NCBI GenBank assembly: GCA_000242815.2
Contig: AHHB01000037.1
Span: 310,001 to 374,000, forward strand
DNA length: 64,000 nucleotides
From: Janthinobacterium lividum PAMC 25724
Lineage (GTDB): Bacteria > Pseudomonadota > Gammaproteobacteria > Burkholderiales > Burkholderiaceae_D
Reading direction: 5' to 3'
Position 1 is the first letter of the stretch. Every line of letters begins with the position of its first letter. Made by a program: the position numbers and the translations under genes. The notes beneath the pieces were generated by a model, which did not search any database, was not told the DNA's origin, and saw only the letters and a program-made list of their open reading frames with translations. Shown one piece after another: positions 10,111 through 19,082 of the stretch.

Positions 10111-11409
10111 CTAGACCGCTACGCTGGCGAGCGACATGTCGCTCGAAACCCCAGCTACGCCGTAATGGGTTTTAACATAATTGAGGACGATGTCCTGGAA
10201 TTCTTCGACGATGCGTTCGCCGCGCAGGGTGACGACTTTTTCGCCATCGACAAAGACCGGCGCGGCCGGTGATTCTCCGGTGCCGGGCAAGCTGATGCCG
10301 ATGTTTGCATGCTTCGATTCGCCGGGACCGTTGACGATGCAGCCCATGACGGCCACGTTCATCGCTTCCACGCCCGGATACAACTTTTTCCATTCCGGCA
10401 TCTGCTCGCGCAGATACGTCTGGATGTTGTCGGCCAATTCCTGGAACGTGGTCGACGTCGTGCGGCCACAGCCCGGGCAGGCGATGACCATGGGCGCGAA
10501 CTTGCGCAAGCCCATGGTTTGCAAAATTTCCTGGCCGACGATCACTTCGCGCGTGCGGTCGCCGCCAGGCTCTGGCGTGAGCGAAATACGGATGGTGTCG
10601 CCGATGCCCTCTTGCAGCAGCACGGACAAGGCCGCCGTCGAGGCGACGATACCCTTGCTGCCCATGCCCGCTTCTGTCAGGCCCAGGTGCAGCGGATAGT
10701 CGCAGCGCTGCGACAGTTCGCGATACACGGCGATCAAATCTTGTACGCCGGACACTTTACACGACAAAATAATCTTGTCGCGTCCCAGGCCCAGCTCCTC
10801 GGCACGCACGGCGTTTTCAATCGCCGACGTTATCAGTGCTTCATACATGACCGCTTGCGCCGGCCAAGGCTCGCTGCGGCCCGCGTTTTCATCCATGATG
10901 CGCGCCAGCAAGGCTTGATCCAGGCTGCCCCAGTTCACGCCGATACGCACCGGCTTGTCGTACTTGCACGCCGCTTCAATCATTTGCGCAAATTGCGTAT
11001 CGCGCTTGGCGCCCTTGCCCACGTTGCCCGGATTGATGCGATACTTCGACAGCGCGCGCGCACAATCGGGGTGATCGTTCAACAGGGTGTGGCCGTTGTA
11101 ATGGAAGTCGCCCACCAACGGCACGTCGACGCCCATCTTGTCGAGCTGCTCGCGAATGTACGGCACGGCGGCAGCCGCTTCCGGACGGTCCACCGTCAGG
11201 CGCACCAGCTCCGAGCCGGCACGCGCCAGTTCCTTGATCTGTATCGCCGTGCCGATAGCATCGGCCGTATCCGTGTTCGTCATCGACTGCACCACCACGG
11301 GGGCATCGCCGCCCACCCAGATCTGACGCTGGCCGTGTGCGATCAACACCTTGCGGCTGTCGCGCCGGACAGAAGGACCGGAGCCGATCGCTGTTTTCGA
11401 GGTAGCCAT
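10111..11409 (-). CDS. ispG: IspG (GcpE), HMBPP synthase of the MEP isoprenoid pathway
   Basis: IspG converts methylerythritol cyclodiphosphate to HMBPP with a [4Fe-4S] cluster. The cluster ligands are visible as CPGCGRTTS and [12 protein letters not shown] in the C-terminal third. The N-terminal TIM-barrel part carries [12 protein letters not shown] and [16 protein letters not shown]. The 432-residue length matches the betaproteobacterial enzyme. It lies between rodZ and hisS, an arrangement shared by many proteobacteria. Confidence 0.97.
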   Translation of the reverse strand: MATSKTAIGSGPSVRRDSRKVLIAHGQRQIWVGGDAPVVVQSMTNTDTADAIGTAIQIKELARAGSELVRLTVDRPEAAAAVPYIREQLDKMGVDVPLVGDFHYNGHTLLNDHPDCARALSKYRINPGNVGKGAKRDTQFAQMIEAACKYDKPVRIGVNWGSLDQALLARIMDENAGRSEPWPAQAVMYEALITSAIENAVRAEELGLGRDKIILSCKVSGVQDLIAVYRELSQRCDYPLHLGLTEAGMGSKGIVASTAALSVLLQEGIGDTIRISLTPEPGGDRTREVIVGQEILQTMGLRKFAPMVIACPGCGRTTSTTFQELADNIQTYLREQMPEWKKLYPGVEAMNVAVMGCIVNGPGESKHANIGISLPGTGESPAAPVFVDGEKVVTLRGERIVEEFQDIVLNYVKTHYGVAGVSSDMSLASVAV

Positions 11410-11489
11410 AATATTATCTTGTGAGTTTGCTTATTTAAACTACTTGCTTGAACGACTAATATCAACACTTGGCCGATGTTTTTTAAGCA

Positions 11490-12458
11490 TTACTTAATGC
11501 TCACGCGCGAAATGGTGCCACCGGCCACGGTCGGCAAATCGAGCTTGGCGCCGCGCAACGTTGCCTGCACAACACCTGGCTTACCCACTACCAGGGTGGC
11601 CGGGCCGGTGATATCGAACGTTTCCGTGCTGCCAGCCTTGACCATGCGCGCAATCAGCGGCGTACTGCCAGGGCGGCGGATCTCGACCCAGGAATCCTGC
11701 TCCACCTTCAACACCAGCACATTCGCGCCCACGGCAGCGCCAGCATCGGCAGGCAGCGCCGCAGGCATCACAACAGCAGATGCCGGTACAGGCGCCGAAG
11801 CGACGCTGGCGGCGGGGGCGCCCGTCTGCGTATCGTTGCCCGGCGGTGGCGGCACGGAAATCAGCGGTACCGATGGCGCTTGCACCGGTGTCAAGTCCTG
11901 GCCCGGCTTGATCAAGGTCGTTTCCACAGGGACCACGTCCGCCTGCGCGACTTCTTTCCCGGCATGCGAGGGCAGCACGTTGGTCGGCACATAGCCAAAC
12001 TTGTAGGCACCAAAGGCGGCGGCGACGACCACGGCCACGGCGCCGGCGATCCAGAGGGACGCCTGGCTCGACGAGCGCTGCGTCATAGACGGGAAGCGCG
12101 ATTCGGAAAACGTGGCGGAAATTTCACGCCGCACGGGCGTGGCGGACTCTTGCACCGGCGCCGGATGGACTTCGATCATGGCGACCAGCGGCGCTGCGTC
12201 GAGACGCACCACCTTGGCGTAGGCGCGCACGAAACCGCGCACCACGGCCACGTTCGGCAAGGCTGCCATGTCGCCCGCTTCCAGCGCGATCACTTGGCGT
12301 GGCGCCAGTTTGAGCTGGTCGGCCACCTGCTCCACAGGCCAGCCCAGCGCTTCGCGCTGCGCTTTCAACTGTGCGCCTGCCAGCGCGAGATTGCCCTGGG
12401 GCTGCTGCTGAGGCGTTTCTGCCCGCTCTGAATTCATTGGTATCCCTGTCTCACTCAT
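11490..12458 (-). CDS. rodZ: RodZ-like helix-turn-helix membrane protein
   Basis: RodZ links the MreB cytoskeleton to cell-wall synthesis. I chose the ATG at 12458 (322 residues, MSETGIPMNSERAE), which overlaps the pilW stop by eight bases; a longer frame exists but lies inside pilW. An Xre-type HTH spans about residues 25-90 (LKAQREALGWPVEQVADQLKLAP). A membrane segment follows near 135-155 (SLWIAGAVAVVVAAAFGAY), then a Pro/Ala-rich periplasmic linker and a C-terminal DUF4115 beta domain (VLVLKVEQDSWVEIRRPGST). The N-terminal PQQQPQ stretch is low complexity. Confidence 0.9.
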   Translation of the reverse strand: MSETGIPMNSERAETPQQQPQGNLALAGAQLKAQREALGWPVEQVADQLKLAPRQVIALEAGDMAALPNVAVVRGFVRAYAKVVRLDAAPLVAMIEVHPAPVQESATPVRREISATFSESRFPSMTQRSSSQASLWIAGAVAVVVAAAFGAYKFGYVPTNVLPSHAGKEVAQADVVPVETTLIKPGQDLTPVQAPSVPLISVPPPPGNDTQTGAPAASVASAPVPASAVVMPAALPADAGAAVGANVLVLKVEQDSWVEIRRPGSTPLIARMVKAGSTETFDITGPATLVVGKPGVVQATLRGAKLDLPTVAGGTISRVSIK

Positions 12459-13260
12459 CAAACGCCCCATTTTGATAAGCAGCATATTCGGGGGAGCCGG
12501 AATGGTGGTGGCGCAAATGCGCCGCCAGGCCAGCTTCCGCACCCGCATCCCCGAGCTTATGCTGCACCTTGATCCCGAGCCACAGCACATCGGCCGTCTG
12601 GCTCTCCATTGTCGCTACTTTACCGAGCCGCTCAAGATAATGCGCCGCTTGTCGGTAGTCTTGCTGTTGGTAATACACGCGCACCAGGCCGACATACGTC
12701 ATTGCCGCGGCAGGTGCGATGCGCTCCGCCTTGCGCCAATAATCAGCGGCGCGCCGGTAATCGTTGATGCGCAAGCTGCACGTCGCCGCATTATGCAGCG
12801 CCAGCTCAGGCGTGCCGTAGGCGACATCTCGCAATGCGGCATCGAAATACGCCAACGACTGCGCCGCGCGCCCGGTCTGGCACAAAAACTGGCCATAATT
12901 ATTGCTCAACTCGGGATTGTGGGGCGCAAGGCGCATTGCGTAAAGAAAATCTTTTTCAGCCGCATCAGCTTGGTGCAGGGCAGCAAGAACCAGCGCACGC
13001 ATGCCGAGCGCTTGGGCATTGCCCGGCAGCAGCTGCACCGCCTGCTCCGCTTCGGCCAAAGCCACCCCATACTGCGCTTGCCCATAATAGGCGCTGGCCA
13101 ACTGCAAGCGCAAGTCGGCGCGCTGCGAGGTAGATGCAGATGCAGATGCAGATGCGGCTTGCCCCGTGTCTGCGGTGGAAGCACAGCCGGCCAGCAGCAG
13201 CACGCCCAGGCTGACAACAGCCACGGCAAGTACGCCAGGATAAGCCATGCCTCCCCGCAT
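12451..13260 (-). CDS. pilW: PilW/PilF-type TPR lipoprotein for type IV pilus assembly
   Basis: PilW (PilF) is an outer-membrane TPR lipoprotein that supports secretin PilQ multimerisation. The 269-residue product has a signal peptide ending in the lipobox LLLAGC (cysteine at residue 26 from the first ATG; a start at residue 5, position 13248, is also possible). A short ASASASAS stretch encoded by GATGCA repeats follows, then TPR units (LQLASAYYGQAQYGVALAEAEQAV, NNYGQFLCQTGRAAQSLAYFDAAL, YVGLVRVYYQQQDYRQAAHYLERL). Its ATG shares a base with the rlmN stop (TGATG) and its end overlaps rodZ. rlmN-pilW-rodZ-ispG-hisS is a conserved series. Confidence 0.92.
   Translation of the reverse strand: MRGGMAYPGVLAVAVVSLGVLLLAGCASTADTGQAASASASASTSQRADLRLQLASAYYGQAQYGVALAEAEQAVQLLPGNAQALGMRALVLAALHQADAAEKDFLYAMRLAPHNPELSNNYGQFLCQTGRAAQSLAYFDAALRDVAYGTPELALHNAATCSLRINDYRRAADYWRKAERIAPAAAMTYVGLVRVYYQQQDYRQAAHYLERLGKVATMESQTADVLWLGIKVQHKLGDAGAEAGLAAHLRHHHSGSPEYAAYQNGAFDE
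13133..13154. repeat. GATGCA tandem repeat inside pilW
   Basis: Three perfect GATGCA units plus a partial one encode the alternating Ala-Ser stretch just after the PilW lipobox. Because the unit is six bases, copy-number change would keep the reading frame and only alter linker length. Confidence 0.7.
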
Positions 13261-14435
13261 CAGGAGCGGATCTCCACGATCTTGCCAAAGTTGGCGCCAA
13301 ATTTCTGCTGATACTCAGTCATTTTTTCCATGCGCTCCTGGACCCGCGTACGGTCTTTCACTTCGCCCGCCAACTGGCCGCAAGCGGCATCGATATCGTC
13401 GCCGCGCGTCTTGCGCACGGTGGTGATGATGCCGCCATCCATCAGCACTTGGGCAAACGCCTTGATGCGTGGGTTTTTCGAACGGAACAGACCCGACTCG
13501 GGGAAGGGATTGAAGGGAATCAGGTTGAACTTGCAGTTCACGCCGAACTCGCGGTCTTGCACCAGCGCCAGCAATTCGCGCGCGTGCTCATCGCTGTCAT
13601 TGACGCCGTCGAGCATGCAGTACTCGAAGGTGATGAAATCGCGCGGAGCAAATTCCAGGTAGCGCTTGCAAGCTGCCATCAATTCCTTCAGCGGGTATTT
13701 CTTATTGAGTGGAATCAAGCCATCGCGCAGCACATCATTCGAGGCGTGCAGCGAGACGGCCAAGGCCACCGGCACTTCCTGCGACAGCTTGTCCATCATC
13801 GGCACCACGCCCGAGGTCGAGAGGGTCACGCGGCGGCGCGACAGGCCGTAGGCGTTGTCGTCGAGCATCAATTTCAGGGCTGTGACGGTCGGCTCAAAAT
13901 TGAGCAGGGGCTCGCCCATGCCCATCATCACCACGTTGGTAATCTGGCGCTCGCCTTTCGGGCCCGGCTCGATACCCTTGGTGCGGCGCAATTCGAATTC
14001 CGCCATCCACAGCTGGCCTATGATTTCGCCGACACTGAGGTTGCGGTTGAAGCCTTGCTTGCCCGTCGAGCAGAAACGGCAGTTCACGGCGCAGCCGGCC
14101 TGGGTCGAGATGCACAGGGTGCCGCGATTTTCTTCCGGAATGAACACGGTTTCCACGGCATTGCCATTACCCACGTCGACCAGCCATTTGCGCGTACCGT
14201 CCGTCGACGTGTGGTCGCTAATGATGGCCGGGGCGCGCACTTCGGCGCGCGTGGCCAGCTTGTCGCGCAGCGACTTGGCCAAGTCCGTCATGGCGTCGAA
14301 ATCGGAAGCGCCGAACTGATGTATCCAGCGCTGCAATTGTTTTGCACGAAACGGTTTCTCTCCCAACTCGGCGCAGTAGGCGATGAGTTGCGCGGGATCA
14401 AAATCCAGCAAGTTGGTGAGGGTCGTCGTATGCAT
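13260..14435 (-). CDS. rlmN: RlmN, dual 23S rRNA/tRNA adenine-C2 methyltransferase
   Basis: RlmN is a radical SAM enzyme that methylates A2503 of 23S rRNA and A37 of some tRNAs. The radical SAM cysteines are in [11 protein letters not shown] (CxxxCxxC). The C-terminal methyl-carrier cysteine is in [16 protein letters not shown]. Other family segments include [13 protein letters not shown] and [19 protein letters not shown]. The 391-residue length is normal. It begins the rlmN-pilW-rodZ cluster downstream of ndk. Confidence 0.97.
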   Translation of the reverse strand: MHTTTLTNLLDFDPAQLIAYCAELGEKPFRAKQLQRWIHQFGASDFDAMTDLAKSLRDKLATRAEVRAPAIISDHTSTDGTRKWLVDVGNGNAVETVFIPEENRGTLCISTQAGCAVNCRFCSTGKQGFNRNLSVGEIIGQLWMAEFELRRTKGIEPGPKGERQITNVVMMGMGEPLLNFEPTVTALKLMLDDNAYGLSRRRVTLSTSGVVPMMDKLSQEVPVALAVSLHASNDVLRDGLIPLNKKYPLKELMAACKRYLEFAPRDFITFEYCMLDGVNDSDEHARELLALVQDREFGVNCKFNLIPFNPFPESGLFRSKNPRIKAFAQVLMDGGIITTVRKTRGDDIDAACGQLAGEVKDRTRVQERMEKMTEYQQKFGANFGKIVEIRS

Positions 14436-14527
14436 GATCAGGTCTATTCTAAAAATCCGTCCCCGCGCGCATCAGGAGCCAACAGCACCACAGCGCAGCG
14501 GGAACAGGGGGTGATAAGTTATTTCAC

Positions 14528-14554
14528 AGATAACGCCAGGAAATAACGTTATCT
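14528..14554. terminator. AT-rich hairpin between ndk and rlmN
   Basis: AGATAACG (14528-14535) and CGTTATCT (14547-14554) form an 8-bp stem eight bases after the ndk stop. No clear T-run follows on the minus strand, so termination between ndk and rlmN is uncertain. Confidence 0.3.
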
Positions 14555-14561
14555 AAGGCAA

Positions 14562-14978
14562 TTAAGCCTTCAGTTCTGGGAAGAAGTAAGCGATTTCCAC
14601 TTGACCAGCTTCGACAGCGTCGGAACCGTGCACGGCGTTAGCGTCGATCGAATCGGCGAAATCGGCGCGGATCGTGCCTTTTTCTGCTTTCTTCGGATCG
14701 GTCGCGCCCATCAGGTCACGGTGGGCCAGAACGGCGTTTTCGCCTTCCAGAGCTTGGATCATGACTGGACCGGAAACCATGAAGTCGACCAGATCCTTGA
14801 AGAAGCCGCGCTCTTTGTGCGCTGCGTAGAAGCCTTCAGCTTGTTCGCGCGACAATTGGGTCATGCGTGCTGCAACGATTTTCAGGCCAGCGTTTTCAAA
14901 ACGGGTATAGATTTGACCGATGACGTTTTTTGCAACTGCGTCTGGTTTGATGATCGACAGGGTGCGTTCGATTGCCAT
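14562..14978 (-). CDS. ndk: Nucleoside diphosphate kinase
   Basis: Ndk balances nucleoside triphosphate pools by transferring phosphate through an active-site histidine. The ATG at 14978 gives 138 residues starting [15 protein letters not shown], with GGAG nine bases upstream (TTGGAGTTTTCACAC); upstream in-frame codons do not fit the family. The active-site motif is [12 protein letters not shown], with the catalytic histidine in HGSD. ndk upstream of rlmN is the usual betaproteobacterial order. Confidence 0.97.
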   Translation of the reverse strand: MAIERTLSIIKPDAVAKNVIGQIYTRFENAGLKIVAARMTQLSREQAEGFYAAHKERGFFKDLVDFMVSGPVMIQALEGENAVLAHRDLMGATDPKKAEKGTIRADFADSIDANAVHGSDAVEAGQVEIAYFFPELKA

Positions 14979-15129
14979 GTGTGAAAACTCCAATAAAAGT
15001 AGGGTTAAAACGATAAATTGATAACTCAATCAACCTTTGATTTTACCATACTCCACCCCATATCACCCAGACAGGCGGGCCATCATCTTCCGCCCTGGCT
15101 GAGTTTAATGCAATCTTAAGCTGGTTTTT

Positions 15130-15157
15130 TTGCAAAAATCGGACGCCATGCTATCCT
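15130..15157 (+). promoter_or_regulatory. Candidate sigma-70 promoter for the YccA-like gene
   Basis: TTGCAA (15130-15135) and TATCCT (15152-15157) are separated by 16 bases, 40 bases before the start codon. This region is the divergent gap with ndk and holds no other gene. Confidence 0.45.
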
Positions 15158-15197
15158 TAGCCAAAGAGGTAATTTGAATTGACAACACGGAGGCACT

Positions 15198-15884
15198 ATG
15201 AATCAGAACATGCAACGCACCTTTGACCTGTCGGGCAGCATGCAGCAAGTCCGCCACCAGGTCTTGCGCAACACTTACTGGCTGCTGGCACTGTCCATGA
15301 TACCGACCGTGCTGGGCGCCTTCATCGGCGTACAAATGCATTTGCCGATGCTGACCGGCGGCATGGGCTTCATCATCTTCATGGCCGTCGCATTCGGCTT
15401 CATGTACGCGATTGAAAAGACCAAGAACTCGGGCCTTGGCGTCGCCGTCCTGCTGGGCTTTACCTTCTTCATGGGCTTGATGCTCACGCCCATCCTGACG
15501 CGCACGCTCGGCTACTCGAACGGCGGCATGCTCATTATGACGGCGTTCGGCGGCACGGCCACTATCCTGGCCGTCATGGCGACCATCGCCACGGTATCGA
15601 AGCGCGACTTCTCGGCCATGGGCAAATGGTTGTTCGCCGGCGTGATCGTGCTGATCCTGGCATCAGTGGCGAACATTTTCCTGGGCCTGTCGGCACTGTC
15701 GATCGTGATCTCCGTGGTCGCCATCGCCATCTTCTCGGCTTACATCCTGTATGACGTGCAGCAAATCATCAACGGCGGCGAGACCAATTACATCTCGGCC
15801 ACCCTGCGCATCTACCTCGACGTGTACAACATCTTCACCAGCCTGCTGTCCCTGCTGGGCTTGGCCGGCGGTAGCCGCGACTAA
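15198..15884 (+). CDS. YccA/Bax inhibitor-1 family membrane protein
   Basis: This 228-residue protein belongs to the BI-1/YccA family. YccA is a known substrate and modulator of FtsH; others in the family are implicated in calcium leak. Seven hydrophobic segments are visible, starting at YWLLALSMIPTVLGAFIGV, and the last is followed by the family-typical ILYDVQQIINGGETNYISATLRIYLD, which carries the conserved acidic residues. The start has CGGAGG four bases before the ATG. It is transcribed alone, with a promoter upstream and a terminator 30 bases downstream. The hflKC genes elsewhere in the window belong to the same FtsH quality-control circle. Confidence 0.92.
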   Translation: MNQNMQRTFDLSGSMQQVRHQVLRNTYWLLALSMIPTVLGAFIGVQMHLPMLTGGMGFIIFMAVAFGFMYAIEKTKNSGLGVAVLLGFTFFMGLMLTPILTRTLGYSNGGMLIMTAFGGTATILAVMATIATVSKRDFSAMGKWLFAGVIVLILASVANIFLGLSALSIVISVVAIAIFSAYILYDVQQIINGGETNYISATLRIYLDVYNIFTSLLSLLGLAGGSRD

Positions 15885-15914
15885 GCACTGAGATTGACAC
15901 AGCATTGACACAGC

Positions 15915-15943
15915 AAAAAGCCGACCTGCGGGTCGGCTTTTTT
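15915..15943 (+). terminator. Rho-independent terminator after the YccA-like gene
   Basis: AAAAAGCCGACC (15915-15926) pairs with GGTCGGCTTTTT (15931-15942) around a TGCG loop and is followed by more T. The A/T symmetry lets it also serve minus-strand transcripts, but the minus-strand gene nearby ends at 15991, so it may act on both. Confidence 0.9.
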
Positions 15944-15990
15944 ACGCCTGCAACATCGCTCGATCTCCCCATCGAGCATCGGGACCACGC

Positions 15991-17025
15991 TCAAAAGTCG
16001 TGCTTGGCCGGATACGCGCTGTAAAAATCGTTATTCCATTTGAAATTGGTAAACGCCACGGTGAGGGAAATATCGAGCGCTTCGACAAAATGCCAGCAAC
16101 CGACGGGCAAGAACAGAATCTCGCCCGGCGCCAGCACGCATTCGCGCACCTGAACCTCGGCCATCAGCGGATAGCGCTGCAAGTCGATGTCGCGCCCATC
16201 GACGGGCGTAAAGCAGTGACGCTGGTTGTACACGCGCGCCGCCTCGCAGGCAGCCATGATGCGCAGCCGCTTGCGCCCTTTTACTTGTGCCATGAAATTG
16301 TTCGTCAGGTCGTGGTGGAATGGCGTCACCGTGCCGGCAGGACCGAACCATAAAAAGCCCTCGGGTTCGCCATCGCGCTTCAGGTATTGAGGCAACTGGC
16401 CGATATCGTCCCACAACTCGCGCAAGGCTTGCCGGTTCTGCGAATTATTGTTGGCCGTCATGTAGAAATCATTACTCCTGCCGCTGCCCTCGACCAGGCT
16501 GACGTATTCGCCAAACGCCATCTTGCGCTTGTGCGCCACGCTATTCATTTCGTACTGGGCGTCCGCTTCACGCCCGAACTGCACTTCCACCTCGCGCTGC
16601 GCGTAGTGCTCGAGAAAATAGGCCGGAGTCCATTTGTCCATGGCGGGCCAGTCGTCCATCATGCCGGTGATGATCACGGGCTGGTTGGTGGCATAGTATT
16701 CATCCAAAAATGCCTGTGCGGACAACTTGTCGCGGCGGGCAATCTCGGTCGGGCGCAGCTGATTCAGCTTGCGCTGGATGTCGAGCACCCAGTCGCGCTT
16801 GGCCAGCCGATTCGACAAACGCACGGCGCCCGCCAGATAGGGGCTGTGCAGTGCCAGCGCCACTTCGCGACGCGCCAAGCCTTCCCCGATGCCGGCCTGT
16901 TGCAGCACCGGCAACAGGGCCGATGGATGACTGCCCAGCATAAGGTTTTCCGCGATCCAGCTGCGCCACTCGCGACTCAGCTCCTCCGACTGCTTGTTCA
17001 CTCCCAATGTCGATACCGCCGCCAT
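15991..17025 (-). CDS. Cupin-like/JmjC-domain oxygenase
   Basis: Predicted Fe(II)/2-oxoglutarate-dependent cupin-like (JmjC) hydroxylase of 344 residues. The start at 17025 is fixed by AGGAGG six bases upstream. After a helical N-terminus (about 1-90), the family segment AFLDEYYATNQPVIITGMMDDWPA leads into the jelly roll. Putative iron ligands are His and Asp in TPFHHDLTNNF and the distal His in LPVGCWHFVEALD; a basic residue in VKGRKRLRI could hold 2-oxoglutarate. Relatives hydroxylate ribosomal proteins, tRNA or other proteins, but nothing here identifies the substrate. The gene stands alone between a YccA homologue and the chitinase. Confidence 0.85.
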   Translation of the reverse strand: MAAVSTLGVNKQSEELSREWRSWIAENLMLGSHPSALLPVLQQAGIGEGLARREVALALHSPYLAGAVRLSNRLAKRDWVLDIQRKLNQLRPTEIARRDKLSAQAFLDEYYATNQPVIITGMMDDWPAMDKWTPAYFLEHYAQREVEVQFGREADAQYEMNSVAHKRKMAFGEYVSLVEGSGRSNDFYMTANNNSQNRQALRELWDDIGQLPQYLKRDGEPEGFLWFGPAGTVTPFHHDLTNNFMAQVKGRKRLRIMAACEAARVYNQRHCFTPVDGRDIDLQRYPLMAEVQVRECVLAPGEILFLPVGCWHFVEALDISLTVAFTNFKWNNDFYSAYPAKHDF

Positions 17026-17103
17026 CGCCTGCCTCCTGTCTGTATATAAGAATAAACGGCCGGACAGCATGGCTATCCGGCCGCGTCTTAGGCTAGCTCA
17101 GCA

Positions 17104-19065
17104 TTACCGCACCTTCCACACCTCGGTGGCCAGCACGCCATTCGCATCGCCATCGAGTTCCCACGAGAACGCGCCGCGCAAGCCCTGGTCCTTCACGTAT
17201 TTCACCTTGGTGCCGATGACGGTCGGATCATCATAGCTCCACCACTGGCCGCCCACCCCCGTGTACAGGTACAGCTGCTTGGTCACAGGGTGGTAGTAAC
17301 GCGTGCCGCTCTTGGCGACGAGGATTTTGTAGTCCTCGATACCCGACTCGTACGTGCCCGGCGCCATGCCGGTGGCCGCCTGGTACAAGCCATCGCCGTT
17401 CGGCCCCGGTGCGACGCCCTTCCAGCCACGGCCATAGAAAGGTATGCCGAGCAGCAATTTGTCGCGCGGCACACCGGCAGCAATCATGTACTGCACCGCC
17501 TTGTCGCCCACGTATTCGCGCGCCATGCCGGTCGACGGATCGGCAGGATCGGCAAACAGCTGGGCATTGAAGTTGGTGCTCGTTTCCCAGCCGCCGTGGA
17601 AGTCGTAAGTCATCAGGTTGATCCAGTCCATATACTGCGAGTACAGGGCCGGCTCGGTGTTGTCGATCTTGTCCTTGCCCGCACCGACAGCGGCGGTCAA
17701 CAGGTAGCGCTTGCCATTGGCGGCGCCGAGCGCATCGAGCTGGCTGCGAAATTCCGCCATCAGCAAGGTAAAGTTGCGCTTGTCGTTGGGGCTGACCGTG
17801 TTATACGGCTGGCCGCCGCCCACCGGGTATTCCCAATCGATGTCGATGCCGTCAAAGATATTGGCCGCCGCACCCACGCCACCGCGCCCGCCCTGCAGCG
17901 GCAGATTGCCCTTGATGTAGATATCGATGCAGGAACGCACCATCTGCTTGCGCAGCGCATCGGTGGCGGAACCGACGGAGAAGTTCTTCGACCAGCTCCA
18001 GCCACCCAAGGAAATGAACAACTTGAGGTTCGGGTGCGCCGCCTTGAGTTTCTTCAGCTGCAGGAAGTTGCCCGACAAGGGAGCGTCCCAGGGAATCGCC
18101 TGGCCATCGACGGTGCGCTTGGGCGTGCGGATGTAGTCGGCCTCGGCATCGCCGCCCGTGCCCGCGTCCGGCGAATTCGGATTCGTCGCGCCCGGCTCCG
18201 TCTTGGTGATCATGGCGCATTCATAACCGCCGTTTTTCGGATAGATATTGCCGAAAGCGTAGTTGATGAAGGTCAGCTTGTCGGCCACGCCGCTCGTATG
18301 CACGTTCGCCACTTCATAGTCACGGCCATACACGCCCCACTGCGCGAAGTAGGAACCCACTTCGCGCCCGGTTGGGGTTGGGGTCGGGGTTGGGGTTGGG
18401 GTCGGGGTTGGCGTCGGCGTCGGCGTCGGGGTTGGTGTCGGCGTGGCGCTGCAGATCTCTTGGCTGATCCATGGCTTGCCCGTACCGGCGGCGCCGCTGC
18501 TGGTGGACGGATTGTTGCCCTGCGTCCAGTAGTTGGCGCGGTAATTCGTACCTGCATAGCTGACGATGGCACCCGCGCTGTAAGCCGTGCCAGCCGCCCA
18601 CGGCAGCGCGCAGGTGCCGCCGGTGGGCGTTGGCGTTGGCGTTGGCGTTGGCGTGGGTGATGGTGTTGGCGTGGGTGTTGGTGTTGGTGTTGGTGCGGGC
18701 GTCGGCGTGGTGCCGCCGTCGCAGCTGCCGCCGGCGCTCCACAGGCTAGGTGAGGACACGGGATTCCAACCAGAACCCACATGGTCGGTTTGCGTCACCA
18801 AGGCCGTGTAGTTAGCACCCAGGTAAGTGACCACCGCACCGGCGTTGTAGGTGCCGCCCTCTTGCCACGGCACGCACGCGAGCACCGCACTGGCCGCCAG
18901 CAATTGCGAGCCTGCGGGCGCGCTGGCATCACCACCGCCGCCACATGCCGCCAGCACGCCACCGCTGGCCAGACATACCATCATATTCCTGATTGTTTTT
19001 TTGATTAGTAAATTTTCACGCTGTCTCCTGTTCAGGTTTGCGGAAATACCACTCTGCTTCGTCAA
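17104..19065 (-). CDS. GH18 chitinase lipoprotein with two CBM5/12-like domains
   Basis: Secreted chitinase that should cleave beta-1,4-GlcNAc chains. Counting 653 residues from a TTG at 19065: lipobox VLAAC with cysteine at 41; a CBM5/12-like module at 63-115 (CVPWQEGGTYNAGAVVTY); a Pro-Thr linker 119-148; a second CBM-like module at 152-205 (CALPWAAGTAYSAGAIVSY); a second Pro-Thr linker 208-232; then the GH18 barrel 235-653. The catalytic DxxDxDxE motif is DGIDIDWE at 405-412, with Glu412 as acid. SLGGWSWSKNFS (352-363) and MTYDFHGGW (485-493) are further GH18 marks. The start is uncertain: AAGGG lies six bases before the TTG, while the first ATGs (18984, 18981) give a short signal lacking basic residues. 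A MITE begins six bases upstream of the TTG. Confidence 0.93.
   Translation of the reverse strand: MTKQSGISANLNRRQRENLLIKKTIRNMMVCLASGGVLAACGGGGDASAPAGSQLLAASAVLACVPWQEGGTYNAGAVVTYLGANYTALVTQTDHVGSGWNPVSSPSLWSAGGSCDGGTTPTPAPTPTPTPTPTPSPTPTPTPTPTPTGGTCALPWAAGTAYSAGAIVSYAGTNYRANYWTQGNNPSTSSGAAGTGKPWISQEICSATPTPTPTPTPTPTPTPTPTPTPTPTGREVGSYFAQWGVYGRDYEVANVHTSGVADKLTFINYAFGNIYPKNGGYECAMITKTEPGATNPNSPDAGTGGDAEADYIRTPKRTVDGQAIPWDAPLSGNFLQLKKLKAAHPNLKLFISLGGWSWSKNFSVGSATDALRKQMVRSCIDIYIKGNLPLQGGRGGVGAAANIFDGIDIDWEYPVGGGQPYNTVSPNDKRNFTLLMAEFRSQLDALGAANGKRYLLTAAVGAGKDKIDNTEPALYSQYMDWINLMTYDFHGGWETSTNFNAQLFADPADPSTGMAREYVGDKAVQYMIAAGVPRDKLLLGIPFYGRGWKGVAPGPNGDGLYQAATGMAPGTYESGIEDYKILVAKSGTRYYHPVTKQLYLYTGVGGQWWSYDDPTVIGTKVKYVKDQGLRGAFSWELDGDANGVLATEVWKVR
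18370..18447. repeat. Pro-Thr linker-coding repeat 2 of the chitinase
   Basis: Hexanucleotide GGGGTT/GGCGTC-type repeats (plus strand) encode (PT)n between the second carbohydrate-binding module and the GH18 domain, residues about 207-232. The six-base unit keeps the frame when copies are gained or lost. Confidence 0.85.
18622..18711. repeat. Pro-Thr linker-coding repeat 1 of the chitinase
   Basis: GGCGTT/GGTGTT-type hexamers encode the Pro-Thr linker between the two carbohydrate-binding modules, residues about 119-148, with single Ala and Ser interruptions. It resembles repeat 2 closely enough for recombination between them to delete the second CBM in frame. Confidence 0.85.
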
Positions 19066-19082
19066 TAGCTACCCTTGATCTG

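Noticed and set aside
18370-18711. Dense GT/GG repeats that could be mistaken for a CRISPR or satellite array
   Set aside because: They are in frame and encode the Pro-Thr linkers of the chitinase; there are no spacers of constant length.
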